Shown here piece by piece: positions 25,272 to 33,601 of a stretch of DNA of 36,085 nt. This DNA comes from Actinomycetes bacterium. GTDB lineage: Bacteria; Actinomycetota; Actinomycetes; JAHEKZ01. The stretch lies in the NCBI GenBank assembly GCA_024644345.1, contig JAHELE010000014.1, forward strand, positions 1 through 36,085, read 5' to 3'. The notes under the pieces were generated by a model. That model saw nothing but the letters and a program-made list of their open reading frames with translations, ran no database searches and was not told where the DNA came from. The first letter of the stretch is position 1; each line of letters begins with the position of its first letter. A program made the translations under genes and the position numbers.

Positions 25272-27053
25272 TCAGTCTTCGTCGCGCCAGGACCGCCAGA
25301 GGGCCGCGTACGCCCCGTCCGCGTCGACCAGCTGGTCGTGGCTGCCGGATTCGGAGATGAGGCCGTCTTCGACCACGACCACTCGCTTGGCGTCGTGAGC
25401 TGTCATGAGCCGGTGTGCGATGGCGATGACCGTGCGTCCGTCGAGCACTGCGGCGAGCGACTGCTCGAGGTGACGGGCCGCACGGGGGTCCAGCAGTGAT
25501 GTTGCCTCGTCGAGCACCAGGGTGTGCGGGTCGGCTAGGACCAGTCGGGCCAAGGCGAGTTGCTGTGCCTGCGCAGGGGTGAGTTTCTGGCGACCGGTGC
25601 CGACCTCTGTGAGTATCCCCTTGGGCAGGGCGTGCGCCCATTCAGCGGCGTCGACAGCGCCCAAAGCCTCCCACAGCTGGGTGTCTGAAGCACCGGGGCG
25701 GGCGAGCAGCAGGTTGTCACGCAGCGTGCCGATGAAGACGTGGTGCTCCTGGGTGACAAGGGCAACGTGCTTGCGCACTGTCTCGGTGGGAAGCGTTGCT
25801 AGTGCGACGTCTCCCATCTCAACGGTTCCCATGCGGGGAGCGTGCAGCCCCGCAAGCAATCGGCCCAGGGTCGACTTGCCCGCGCCGGAGGGCCCGACGA
25901 TCGCGACGCGGTCGCCCGGTTCGATGTCCATGGTGACGCCGTGCAGGACGTCCTTGCCCTCGCGATAGCCGTAGCGGACATCGTGGGCGTGCAGGTCTGA
26001 GCCCTGCGGCTCGCGCGAGCCGTCGGTCTCGGGGTCAGGCACATCGTGCACGCCGATCAGCCGGGCCAGTGAGGCCTGCCCCACCTGCAGCTCGTCGTAC
26101 CACATCAAGATGATGTCGACCGGCTCGATCAGCATCTGGGTATAGAGCACCGCCGCCGTTACCTGGGCCAGGCTCACCTGCCCATCGACATAGAGCCACC
26201 CGCCCATCGCCAGCACGGCCGCCAAAGGCAGCGCGTACGAGATCTCGATCGAGGGGAAGAAGACGTTGCGTAGGTAGAGCGTGTACCGCTCCCAGCCGAC
26301 CCATCGCTTGATCGCGTTGTCGGTGCGCTGGACGCGCGCCCCCCCGAGGCGGTACGCCTCGACGGTGCGGCCCGCATCCACTGTCTCGGCGATTCCGGCA
26401 TTGACGGCGGCGTACGACGACATCTCATGCCGATAGCCGTACGGCGCCCGTTTGAAGTACCAGCGGGTGGCACCGACGATGACGGGGACGGCGAAGAGCC
26501 ACGACATCGCCAGGATGGGAGAGGTGAAGACCAGCGCGGCGAAGACGAGGGTTGCGGTCACGAGACCGATTGCGATCTCGGGAACGGCCAGTCGCACCGC
26601 CCAAGAAAGCCGGTCGACGTCGGTCGTCGTACGGGTGACGAGGTCGCCCGTGCCCGCGCGCTCCACGACACCGGGGGGCAGCGCCACGACTCGGGTGAGG
26701 AAGTCCTCGCGAAGGTCGGCGAGCACCGACTCGCCCAGGATCGCCCCGCGGATCCTGGCCCATCGGGTGAAGACCGTCTGGACGAGGAGGGCGCCCAAGA
26801 AGACCAGGGCGGCCTTGTTCACGTACGAGACGTCGACGCCTTCGCCGATGCCCTGGACGAGGTCTCCCAGGATCTGTGGGCCGACGATGGACGCTGCGGC
26901 CGCCACTGCATTGAGCCCCACCAATGACAGGAAGAGGGTGCGACGGCGCCTGAGCAGCGCAATCACGTACTCGCGCACCGACTTGGGCGAAGAGACGGGC
27001 AGCTTCCCTTCGACACTCTTTTCGGTGAACTCCAGAGACTCCGGCGGCTTCAT
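25272..27053 (-). CDS. ABC exporter half-subunit B: intact Walker A, degenerate signature
   Basis: This half-transporter of 593 residues has an N-terminal six-helix exporter domain (about 35-325) and an ATPase domain. The ATPase has Walker A GPSGAGKST (387-395), Q-loop Gln435, Walker B LVLDEATS (Glu516) and H-loop His547. The ABC signature is eroded: LTPAQAQQ stands where LSGGQxQ is expected. The ATG overlaps the stop of the upstream subunit by 4 bp, so the two are coupled and very likely form a heterodimer. The substrate is unknown; heterodimeric exporters of this design often move lipids or drugs. It converges on guaB3 with a 4-bp gap. Confidence 0.93.
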   Translation of the reverse strand: MKPPESLEFTEKSVEGKLPVSSPKSVREYVIALLRRRRTLFLSLVGLNAVAAAASIVGPQILGDLVQGIGEGVDVSYVNKAALVFLGALLVQTVFTRWARIRGAILGESVLADLREDFLTRVVALPPGVVERAGTGDLVTRTTTDVDRLSWAVRLAVPEIAIGLVTATLVFAALVFTSPILAMSWLFAVPVIVGATRWYFKRAPYGYRHEMSSYAAVNAGIAETVDAGRTVEAYRLGGARVQRTDNAIKRWVGWERYTLYLRNVFFPSIEISYALPLAAVLAMGGWLYVDGQVSLAQVTAAVLYTQMLIEPVDIILMWYDELQVGQASLARLIGVHDVPDPETDGSREPQGSDLHAHDVRYGYREGKDVLHGVTMDIEPGDRVAIVGPSGAGKSTLGRLLAGLHAPRMGTVEMGDVALATLPTETVRKHVALVTQEHHVFIGTLRDNLLLARPGASDTQLWEALGAVDAAEWAHALPKGILTEVGTGRQKLTPAQAQQLALARLVLADPHTLVLDEATSLLDPRAARHLEQSLAAVLDGRTVIAIAHRLMTAHDAKRVVVVEDGLISESGSHDQLVDADGAYAALWRSWRDED

Positions 27054-28759
27054 GCGTCCTCGCCCCGGGTCACGGTGAAGCGGTAGTCAGGGTTCTCGCG
27101 CAACAGCTGCCGGTGCTGTCCGGTCGCCCGGACCTTGCCGTCCTTGAGAAACGCGACCAGGTCCACGTGCTCGAGCAGCAACGGGCTGGTGGTGAACACG
27201 ACCGTCGTGCGGCCTGCTCGGGCCTCTCGGAGCGAAAGGCCGATTCGTGCCTCCGTGTGCGCGTCAACGGCACTGGTCGGCTCGTCGAGGATCAGGATCT
27301 CGGGGTCGGCCACCAGCGACCGAGTGAGGGCCAGGCGCTGCCGTTGGCCCCCTGACAGTGATCGACCCCGCTCCGGCAGGTCGGTGGCCAGGCCATCGGG
27401 AAGCGCGTCGATGACGTCAAGCGCTGACGCGTAGGCCAGTGCGCTGTTGACGTCGACGCGTCCGGTGCGAGGGATGTCAAAGAGATCCTCGGCGGCACCC
27501 GACAAGATCATGGGGTCCTTGTCCTGGACGAGGACCCGCTCTCGGACTGTTGGCAGTGGCAAGTCGTGCATGGGTGTGCCGTCGAGGACCACGTCGGACT
27601 GCCGGTACCGACCGAGTCGGTCGATCAGCACCTCAGACGCGTCCGGGTCGTCGGTGACGACGGCGATCAGCTGGCCCGGGGTGATCACGAGTCCGGACTC
27701 GGGGTCGGTGATCTCACCACCGGGTGAGGTGGCTGGCGCCGCCGCCACCTCACCGCCCTCGTCGAACATGCGGTCGAGTGTGAGCACACGTACCACGCGG
27801 GCTGATGCAACCCGGGCAGCTGTCCACTTGTGGGCGGCCTCGGTGACCGTGCGCAGCGGCAGCACCAGAAAGGCTGTGTAGCCGTAGAACGCCACCAGCT
27901 GCCCGACCGTCAGCTCGCCCTGGAGGGCAAGGCGGGCGCCCAGCCACGTGACGACGACCACGAAGAACCCGGGAAGGAAGACCTGCATGGCATCCAGAAG
28001 TGCGCGGATTCGCGCCGTGCGCACGGCCGCGGCCTGCACCTTCTGCGATTCGGCATGGAACCGCTGAAGGAAGAGGTCCTCGCCGCCGATGCCGCGGAGG
28101 ACGCGGAGCCCGGCAACGGTGTCGGCAGCCAGCTCTTGGGTAAGGCCGAGGTGTGTCCGCTGCTCCCGCTCGCGACGCTCGAGCGGGCGGACGAGTGGCG
28201 CAACGGCCGATGAGAGCAACGGCACACCAACGAGCACGATGATGCCGAGGGTGGCTTGGCTCGAAATCAAGATGGCTGCAACGGCGAGGAACGCAATGAC
28301 GGCGCCGACCATGCGGGGCAGGATGTCGTAGGCGTTGCCGATGCGTTCGACGTCGTTTGCCGACGCCGCCACCACCTCGCCGGTGGCGACCTGCCTGGGC
28401 AGGTCTGCCCCCAGGTGAGCGGCCCGACGGATCAGCAGCTGCTGCACCCTGGAGCCAGCGGTGATCCAGTTCGCCACTGCATACCGATGGCGCACCAGGC
28501 CGGTCGCGGCGACCGTCAGTCCGAGCCCCAGCACGACCCCTGCCCACGTCAGGGCCAGCGCCTCGTCCCGGTCGGAGATGGCCTGGACCCCGGCACCCAG
28601 GGCACCGGGGATCAGTGCCTGGCCGAGCATCCAGACCACACCCCAGAACACCCCGAGTGCCAGCAGGCGCTTCTGCCGGTACCCCACCCATCGCAGGAAT
28701 CGCCCGGGCGTCGACAGGTCTGGCGAACCGGGGTCGGCAAGCGGGAGGTGGGTGAGCAT
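27050..28759 (-). CDS. ABC exporter half-subunit A: degenerate Walker A, intact signature
   Basis: This is the partner half-transporter, 569 residues. Its membrane domain spans about 25-310. In the ATPase domain the Walker A is gone: after LVITPGQLIAVV comes TDDPDASEVL (369-378) with no Gly-Lys-Ser/Thr. The signature LSGGQRQR (468-475) and Walker B ILILDEPTS (Glu493) are intact, and the H-loop histidine is replaced in VVFTTSPLL. This subunit therefore probably cannot bind ATP normally but can complete the ATP site of subunit B. It is the first gene of the two and is divergent from guaA, with 91 bp between the starts. Confidence 0.92.
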   Translation of the reverse strand: MLTHLPLADPGSPDLSTPGRFLRWVGYRQKRLLALGVFWGVVWMLGQALIPGALGAGVQAISDRDEALALTWAGVVLGLGLTVAATGLVRHRYAVANWITAGSRVQQLLIRRAAHLGADLPRQVATGEVVAASANDVERIGNAYDILPRMVGAVIAFLAVAAILISSQATLGIIVLVGVPLLSSAVAPLVRPLERREREQRTHLGLTQELAADTVAGLRVLRGIGGEDLFLQRFHAESQKVQAAAVRTARIRALLDAMQVFLPGFFVVVVTWLGARLALQGELTVGQLVAFYGYTAFLVLPLRTVTEAAHKWTAARVASARVVRVLTLDRMFDEGGEVAAAPATSPGGEITDPESGLVITPGQLIAVVTDDPDASEVLIDRLGRYRQSDVVLDGTPMHDLPLPTVRERVLVQDKDPMILSGAAEDLFDIPRTGRVDVNSALAYASALDVIDALPDGLATDLPERGRSLSGGQRQRLALTRSLVADPEILILDEPTSAVDAHTEARIGLSLREARAGRTTVVFTTSPLLLEHVDLVAFLKDGKVRATGQHRQLLRENPDYRFTVTRGEDA

Positions 28760-28837
28760 GGCCCACCCACGCTAGAGGAGGCGCCGGTGGGCTGGCCATC
28801 GGGTTTCCCGCGGCGCATCCGACCCTCGGGGCCTGGC

Positions 28838-28843
28838 TAGGAT
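28838..28843 (+). promoter_or_regulatory. -10 element of guaA, leaderless arrangement
   Basis: TAGGAT ends 7 nt before the guaA GTG, and no ribosome-binding site is visible between them. This is the same arrangement as at glmS and tsaB and suggests a leaderless mRNA. Confidence 0.5.
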
Positions 28844-28850
28844 CAGACAG

Positions 28851-30425
28851 GTGACAGCGCAGAGTTTCGACACCGTCCTCGTGGTCGACTTCGGCGCGCA
28901 GTACGCACAGCTGATTGCCCGGCGGGTGCGCGAGGCACGGGTGTACAGCGAGATTGTCCCGCACACGATGCCGGTCGCAGAGATGCTCAAGAAGCAACCG
29001 ACGGCCATCATCCTGTCCGGCGGCCCCAGCAGCGTGTACGCAGACGGAGCCCCCCATGTCGATCGCCGGCTGTTCACGGCGGACATCCCCACGTTCGGCA
29101 TCTGCTACGGGTTCCAGGCGATGGCACAGGCGCTCGGGGGCGAGGTGGCCCGAACCGGTACCTCCGAGTACGGCGGGACGCCCCTCAATGTCGTTGACCG
29201 TGAGTCAGTGCTCTTTGCCGGGCTCCCCAACGAGCTCTCGGTGTGGATGTCGCATGGCGACTCGGTGACGGTCGCGCCCAAAGGGTTCACGGTTGCGGCG
29301 ATGAGCGAAGGCGCTCCTGTTGCGGCCTTCGAGAACGGTCGGAAACGGCTGGCTGGTGTGCAGTTCCATCCTGAGGTGATGCATTCCCAGCATGGGCAGA
29401 AGGTGCTCGAGCACTTCCTTTTCGAGATCGCGGGGTGTCGACCGACCTGGACGATGAGCAATGTGATCGATGAGCAGGTGGCGGCCATCCGAGACAAGGT
29501 CGGCGACAAGCTGGCTATCTGCGGTCTCTCCGGTGGCGTCGACTCCGCTGTAGCAGCGGCGTTGGTGCAGCGGGCGATTGGCGACCAGCTCACCTGTGTC
29601 TTCGTCGACCACGGACTGCTGCGCGCCGGCGAGCCGGAACAGGTGGAGAAAGACTTCGTTGCTGCCACCGGGGTCCGACTCAAGGTGGTTGATGCCGAAC
29701 GCCGGTTCCTCGACGCGCTGACCGGCGTCAGCGACCCTGAGCAGAAGAGGAAGATCATCGGACGCGAGTTCATCCGGGTGTTCGAGCAGGCGGCGGCCGA
29801 GGTGGTGGCCGAGGCGGGCGCCCACGGTGAGCAGGTCGAGTTCCTGGTGCAGGGAACCCTGTACCCGGACGTGGTCGAGAGCGGCGGCGGTACCGGGACG
29901 GCGAACATCAAGAGCCACCACAACGTCGGCGGGCTACCGGACGACCTGCAGTTCGCGCTGGTCGAGCCGTTGCGTGACCTCTTCAAGGACGAGGTGCGGG
30001 CCGTTGGGGTCCAGCTCGATCTGCCCGATGAGATCGTGTGGCGCCATCCCTTCCCGGGGCCGGGCCTCGGCATCCGGATCATTGGCGAGGTCACTCATGA
30101 CCGGCTCGAGACGCTGCGTGCTGCCGACGCCATCGCGCGCGAAGAGCTGACGCGTGCTGGCCTCGATCAGGACGTGTGGCAGTTCCCTGTGGTGCTGCTG
30201 GCCGACGTGCGCTCGGTCGGCGTCCAGGGCGACGGCCGCACCTACGGCCATCCGGTCGTGCTGCGTCCGGTGTCGAGCGAGGACGCCATGACCGCAGACT
30301 GGTCCCGACTGCCCTACGACGTGATCGCGAAGATCTCCACCCGTATCACCAACGAGGTGCGTGAGGTCAACCGCGTCACGCTGGATGTCACGAGCAAGCC
30401 ACCCGGCACCATCGAGTGGGAGTGA
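28851..30425 (+). CDS. guaA: GMP synthase (glutamine-hydrolyzing)
   Basis: GuaA converts XMP to GMP using ATP and glutamine. The class I amidotransferase domain (about 1-195) has [10 protein letters not shown], the nucleophile Cys85 in [10 protein letters not shown], and His173 and Glu175 in QFHPEV. The ATP pyrophosphatase loop is [13 protein letters not shown]. The dimerisation domain has [21 protein letters not shown] and the C-terminal end PPGTIEWE. The 524-residue length is normal. The start is a GTG, probably leaderless. It is separated from guaB-guaB3 by the minus-strand ABC exporter genes. Confidence 0.97.
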   Translation: MTAQSFDTVLVVDFGAQYAQLIARRVREARVYSEIVPHTMPVAEMLKKQPTAIILSGGPSSVYADGAPHVDRRLFTADIPTFGICYGFQAMAQALGGEVARTGTSEYGGTPLNVVDRESVLFAGLPNELSVWMSHGDSVTVAPKGFTVAAMSEGAPVAAFENGRKRLAGVQFHPEVMHSQHGQKVLEHFLFEIAGCRPTWTMSNVIDEQVAAIRDKVGDKLAICGLSGGVDSAVAAALVQRAIGDQLTCVFVDHGLLRAGEPEQVEKDFVAATGVRLKVVDAERRFLDALTGVSDPEQKRKIIGREFIRVFEQAAAEVVAEAGAHGEQVEFLVQGTLYPDVVESGGGTGTANIKSHHNVGGLPDDLQFALVEPLRDLFKDEVRAVGVQLDLPDEIVWRHPFPGPGLGIRIIGEVTHDRLETLRAADAIAREELTRAGLDQDVWQFPVVLLADVRSVGVQGDGRTYGHPVVLRPVSSEDAMTADWSRLPYDVIAKISTRITNEVREVNRVTLDVTSKPPGTIEWE

Positions 30426-30430
30426 ACCCT

Positions 30431-30457
30431 TAAGCCCGTCACCCGAATGGCCGATCC
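30431..30457 (+). promoter_or_regulatory. Sigma-28 (FliA/WhiG)-type promoter of the chemotaxis receptor
   Basis: TAAG at 30431-30434, a 15-bp spacer and GCCGATCC at 30450-30457 match the sigma-28 consensus TAAA-N15-GCCGATAA at 9 of 12 positions. The predicted transcript start is about 40 nt before the receptor ATG, which has AAGGAG upstream. Confidence 0.65.
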
Positions 30458-30502
30458 CTCTCGTGGGTATCCAGTGAGAAGGCACGGTTCTAAGGAGTGG
30501 AC

Positions 30503-32596
30503 ATGGGTGGACGCTCGTGGCGCCTTGCGGCGCTGAGCCTGGGGCTAGCCATGACCCTGCTCGGCTCTGCCCTGCTCTTCCTCGGGGTACGAGTGTCGTC
30601 GCAGGAAGCCGGTGCTCTCGACCGACGCCTGGGCAACGCCTCCGAGAGTGCCGCCATCGTGCTGTCAGAGTTCTTCGATCGCGCGGTCGGATCCGATCTC
30701 CAGCTGGCCTCCGAGCCCGCCTTCGGTCACGTCTACCGGGCGCCAGGTTCCCTCAAGTCGAAGACCGACGCCAACATCCCCGCCCTCCAGGATGCACAGC
30801 AGAGCCTGTCAGCGATTGAGGACGCCTATCCCGGGGCCGTGAGCGAAGCCTGTTTCATCGACCTGGCCACCGGACGTGAGCTGGCTCGGGTCGTCGAAGG
30901 AAAGGTCGCCGCCCCCGACGATCTCTCGCCGGACGAAACGGGTGCCACGTTCTTCAAGCCGACGTCGGAGCAGCCCGTCGGCGTTCCCTTCCAGTCAAAG
31001 CCCTATGTGTCAGAGGACACCGGTCTGTGGGTGATCTCCACATCCACACTCGTCGCCGTGGATGGCAAGCCGGTTGCATTGGCGCACTTCGAGGTGAGCG
31101 TGGAGAGCCTCCGACAGGCGCTCGCCGCGTCGGGCAGTGATGCGCAGGTTCGGGTCGTCGACTCGCTCAGCGGAGCGGTCATCCTCGATGGTGAGATCCC
31201 GCAACAGCCGAAGGGCAAGCTCGGCAACCCGTCCGACAAGTCGTTCGCGGGTATGCAGCTCACCGCTGCCGGTCAGACAGACCTGGGCGGTGATCGCACC
31301 ACATGGCTGCCGCTACCACCTGGACGGACACTGGCCGCATCCAACGCCAACAACTGGGTCGTCACCGCATCGGCTCCGAGCGTCCAGACGGGGATTGTCG
31401 CCAACCTGTCGCCTCTCATCGTGGCTCTTCTGGCCATCGGCATCCCGCTCACCTTGGCGGGCGTCGTCGGCGCAATCCAGGCACGTAGACGTCGCCGGGA
31501 GGACGAGGTGCGAGTGCGGGCCGAGCGCGACACCTTGGACGCCCGGATGGAGGATCTCTCGCACGCGCTTGCGCTGGCCGCTGCTGGCGACCTGTCCGTG
31601 ACCGTCGATGTGGACCTGGGTGACGAGCGGATGACGGCGCTTGCCCAGGGTTTCGATGCCACCTTGACTCATCTTCGGGCGCTCGTCGCCCAGGCCCAGG
31701 CCAGCGGTGAACGACTCTCGCGATCTGCCACAGAGCTGCGGACAACCGCGGCCCAGCAGGCCTCGTCGTCGGCGGAGCAGTCCACCGCCGTCACCGAGAC
31801 GACAGCGACCGTGGAAGAGCTGGCTGCGACGGCTGCGCAGATCGCCGACACGGCCACCATGGTGGCTGACTCGGCCGGCGAAACCTTGTCCCTGACCGGT
31901 GAAGGCTTGGCAGCCGTCCAGGACTCGGTCGACGCGATCGGCCGAATCACCGACACCGTCGAGACCATCTCGACCAGCTCGGCGGCGCTGGGTGACAAGG
32001 TCAGCGAGATCGGGCGGATCCTGGTGCTCATCGACGAGTTGAGTGAGCAGACGAACCTGCTGGCCCTCAATGCTGCGATCGAGGCGGCCCGAGCCGGTGA
32101 GCACGGACGAGGGTTTGCCGTCGTCGCGGCCGAGGTGCGGAAACTGGCCGAACGGGCGCAGGAGTCGACAGCTCAGATCCAGGGCCTGGTCACGGAGATC
32201 CAGGCGTACACCCAGACCACGGTTCTGGCGTCGGAGGCCGGGGCACGTGAGGCCGGCCGTGGGGTCGAGGTCGCCGGAACAGCCTCCACCGCGCTCGACC
32301 GGATCGCCTCGATGGTGGACTCCACGACGACGGCAGTCTCGGAGATCTCGGTCGCCACGCAGCAGCAGCGGTCAGCGTCTGATCAGGTGGTGCAGGCGAT
32401 GTCGCAGGTGGCCCAGATGTCGCAGGCCTTTGCGGCGGGCTCGCGGCAGACGGCCTCCTCCGCCGAGGAGATCACCGAGCTGGCCAGCGACTTCTCGACG
32501 GCGATCGACCGCTTCGAGGTGTCAGGGTCCGCCCCTTCGGAGGCGCGGCCAGCGGCAGGGGTACACGCAGAAGAGCCCCAAGAAATCTCAAACTAG
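30503..32596 (+). CDS. Methyl-accepting chemotaxis protein
   Basis: This transmembrane chemoreceptor has 697 residues. Membrane segment 1 is at about 8-30. An outer ligand-binding region of about 270 residues looks like a Cache-type sensor (for example [15 protein letters not shown] and [26 protein letters not shown]). Membrane segment 2 is at 303-325. A HAMP-like linker follows, then the signalling helices. The conserved tip that binds CheA/CheW, including [19 protein letters not shown] and [18 protein letters not shown], is at about 510-555. ATG 30503 is used because GTG 30497 overlaps the AAGGAG site. No other chemotaxis or flagellar gene is in the window. The ligand is unknown. Confidence 0.94.
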   Translation: MGGRSWRLAALSLGLAMTLLGSALLFLGVRVSSQEAGALDRRLGNASESAAIVLSEFFDRAVGSDLQLASEPAFGHVYRAPGSLKSKTDANIPALQDAQQSLSAIEDAYPGAVSEACFIDLATGRELARVVEGKVAAPDDLSPDETGATFFKPTSEQPVGVPFQSKPYVSEDTGLWVISTSTLVAVDGKPVALAHFEVSVESLRQALAASGSDAQVRVVDSLSGAVILDGEIPQQPKGKLGNPSDKSFAGMQLTAAGQTDLGGDRTTWLPLPPGRTLAASNANNWVVTASAPSVQTGIVANLSPLIVALLAIGIPLTLAGVVGAIQARRRRREDEVRVRAERDTLDARMEDLSHALALAAAGDLSVTVDVDLGDERMTALAQGFDATLTHLRALVAQAQASGERLSRSATELRTTAAQQASSSAEQSTAVTETTATVEELAATAAQIADTATMVADSAGETLSLTGEGLAAVQDSVDAIGRITDTVETISTSSAALGDKVSEIGRILVLIDELSEQTNLLALNAAIEAARAGEHGRGFAVVAAEVRKLAERAQESTAQIQGLVTEIQAYTQTTVLASEAGAREAGRGVEVAGTASTALDRIASMVDSTTTAVSEISVATQQQRSASDQVVQAMSQVAQMSQAFAAGSRQTASSAEEITELASDFSTAIDRFEVSGSAPSEARPAAGVHAEEPQEISN

Positions 32597-32611
32597 TCCT
32601 AAAGGACTAGT
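32592..32611. repeat. 20-bp inverted repeat overlapping the receptor stop codon
   Basis: ACTAGTCCT-AA-AGGACTAGT has perfect 9-bp arms around a 2-bp centre, and the receptor stop TAG lies inside the left arm. The small centre favours a dimeric regulator site; as RNA it would be an 8-bp hairpin with a 4-nt loop. It overlaps the possible second sigma-28-like promoter. Confidence 0.6.
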
Positions 32612-32627
32612 CCGGACAATCCGAAGT
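32600..32627 (+). promoter_or_regulatory. Possible second sigma-28-like promoter, before the small Trp-rich ORF
   Basis: TAAA at 32600-32603, a 16-bp spacer and TCCGAAGT at 32620-32627 resemble TAAA-N15-GCCGATAA, with an exact -35 and the CCGA core. The transcript would start about 50 nt before the small reading frame at 32687. The spacing is one base longer than ideal. Confidence 0.35.
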
Positions 32628-32686
32628 AGTAGGTACCCCTTCCCAGGGACCCGCAAGACCCACAGCTCCACAGAAGGTCAGGTGTC

Positions 32687-32854
32687 ATGGACTGGCAACG
32701 ATTCGATTGGCCGGCGATGTCCGGCGAACCGGATTCAGACTGGTTCGAGTACCTGGAGCGTCGTGGGTGGACCGTGAGTCCGGTGCCATCAGTGGCCCGG
32801 ATCGGCTCGCGAAGCTACCTGCGATTTCTCGGCTGGCGGGCCCGCTCGGCGTAA
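32687..32854 (+). CDS. Small Trp-rich protein of unknown function (55 aa)
   Basis: An ATG-to-TAA frame of 55 codons fills most of the gap between the receptor and the Nudix gene. The protein starts MDWQRFDWPAMSG, contains DWFEYLERRGWTV and ends RFLGWRARSA. Five of 55 residues are Trp, and the C-terminal third is basic. AGAAGG and AGGTG lie upstream of the ATG, and about three quarters of its codons end in G or C, which fits real coding in this genome. I do not recognise the family. The stop codon lies in the loop of a strong hairpin. It may belong with the receptor if the sigma-28-like site upstream is real. It could also be a chance frame. Confidence 0.5.
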   Translation: MDWQRFDWPAMSGEPDSDWFEYLERRGWTVSPVPSVARIGSRSYLRFLGWRARSA

Positions 32855-32871
32855 GCCGCGCGGGCCCCGCC
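32835..32871 (+). terminator. Long GC hairpin at the end of the small ORF
   Basis: The arm at 32835-32845 (GGCGGGCCCGC) pairs with 32860-32871 (one bulged C). An inner CGGC/GCCG stem closes a GTAA tetraloop at 32851-32854, which contains the TAA stop. This gives about 15 base pairs. No T tract follows, but such hairpins are common 3' ends in high-G+C genomes. Confidence 0.6.
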
Positions 32872-32905
32872 GGGCCGGTGATCGCACCATGGCAGGATCG
32901 GATGC

Positions 32906-33355
32906 GTGGTCCAGGCCGTCCAAGACATCCAGCGCGTGGCCGCCTACGGCCTGGTGCAGCGGGCCGAGCGCCTGCTGCTCGTGCAGCTGACCCAGCGCAC
33001 ACCCGCCGCCGGTGCCTGGTCGCTGCCGGGGGGTGGCATCGACCACGGTGAGCACCCGGCCGATGCCGTAGTGCGCGAGTTGTACGAAGAAACCGGGCTC
33101 AGGGGGCGCGTCGTCGAGCTGCTGGACGTCGACTCGCACTTCCGCGAGCACTACCTCGACCAGGAGGTCCTGGAGCGGTACCACGCCGTCCGCATCCTCT
33201 ACCGCGTGACGGTCGACAGCGACGGCCCTCTCACGGTGATCGACGCGGACGGCAGTTCGGACTCTCCAACCTGGTTCCCGCTCGACGAGGTGAGCTCGTT
33301 GCGGCTGACCCCCATCGCGTCCAGAGGCCTACAGTTCTCCGGTGTCTCTGGCTGA
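32906..33355 (+). CDS. Nudix hydrolase
   Basis: Nudix enzymes cleave nucleoside diphosphates linked to another group. The Nudix box is complete at about residues 43-65: GGIDHGEHPADAVVRELYEETGL fits G-x5-E-x7-R-E-U-x-E-E-x-G-U. The flanking strands (AAYGLVQRAERLLLVQL and YHAVRILYRVTV) fit the fold. It is 149 residues long. The exact substrate cannot be told. The start is a GTG with CAGGAT 7 nt before it, one base from the TANNNT leaderless pattern. Its 3' end overlaps the converging small membrane protein gene by 27 bp. Confidence 0.88.
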   Translation: MVQAVQDIQRVAAYGLVQRAERLLLVQLTQRTPAAGAWSLPGGGIDHGEHPADAVVRELYEETGLRGRVVELLDVDSHFREHYLDQEVLERYHAVRILYRVTVDSDGPLTVIDADGSSDSPTWFPLDEVSSLRLTPIASRGLQFSGVSG

Positions 33356-33601
33356 GGCCGGGGTCGCCCTCTCCGGCTCGGACGGCTCACCGTCGGGCTG
33401 ATCGACAGCTGCCTGGCTTCCGCGCAGGCTGCCGAGCGCTCCGGCGACACCGGCTACGCCAAGGGCGATGAGAGCCGCCGGAAGCACCCAGCGTCCGTCG
33501 ACATCCCACGCGAGCGGGTCGGCGAGCAGATAGATGGTTGCGGCGCCTCCGAAGATCAGGCCAAAGAGGAAGGAGGTCAGGTCGAACGGGTGGCGCTTCA
33601 T
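33329..33601 (-). CDS. Small two-helix membrane protein
   Basis: This 90-residue protein has two predicted membrane segments (about 10-27, LTSFLFGLIFGGAATIYLL, and 38-58, WVLPAALIALGVAGVAGAL) followed by a polar, acidic tail. I recognise no family. Its ATG overlaps the stop of the PspC-domain gene by 4 bp, so it is co-translated with it and is probably part of the same membrane-stress unit. The downstream end overlaps the converging Nudix gene. Confidence 0.75.
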   Translation of the reverse strand: MKRHPFDLTSFLFGLIFGGAATIYLLADPLAWDVDGRWVLPAALIALGVAGVAGALGSLRGSQAAVDQPDGEPSEPERATPASARDTGEL

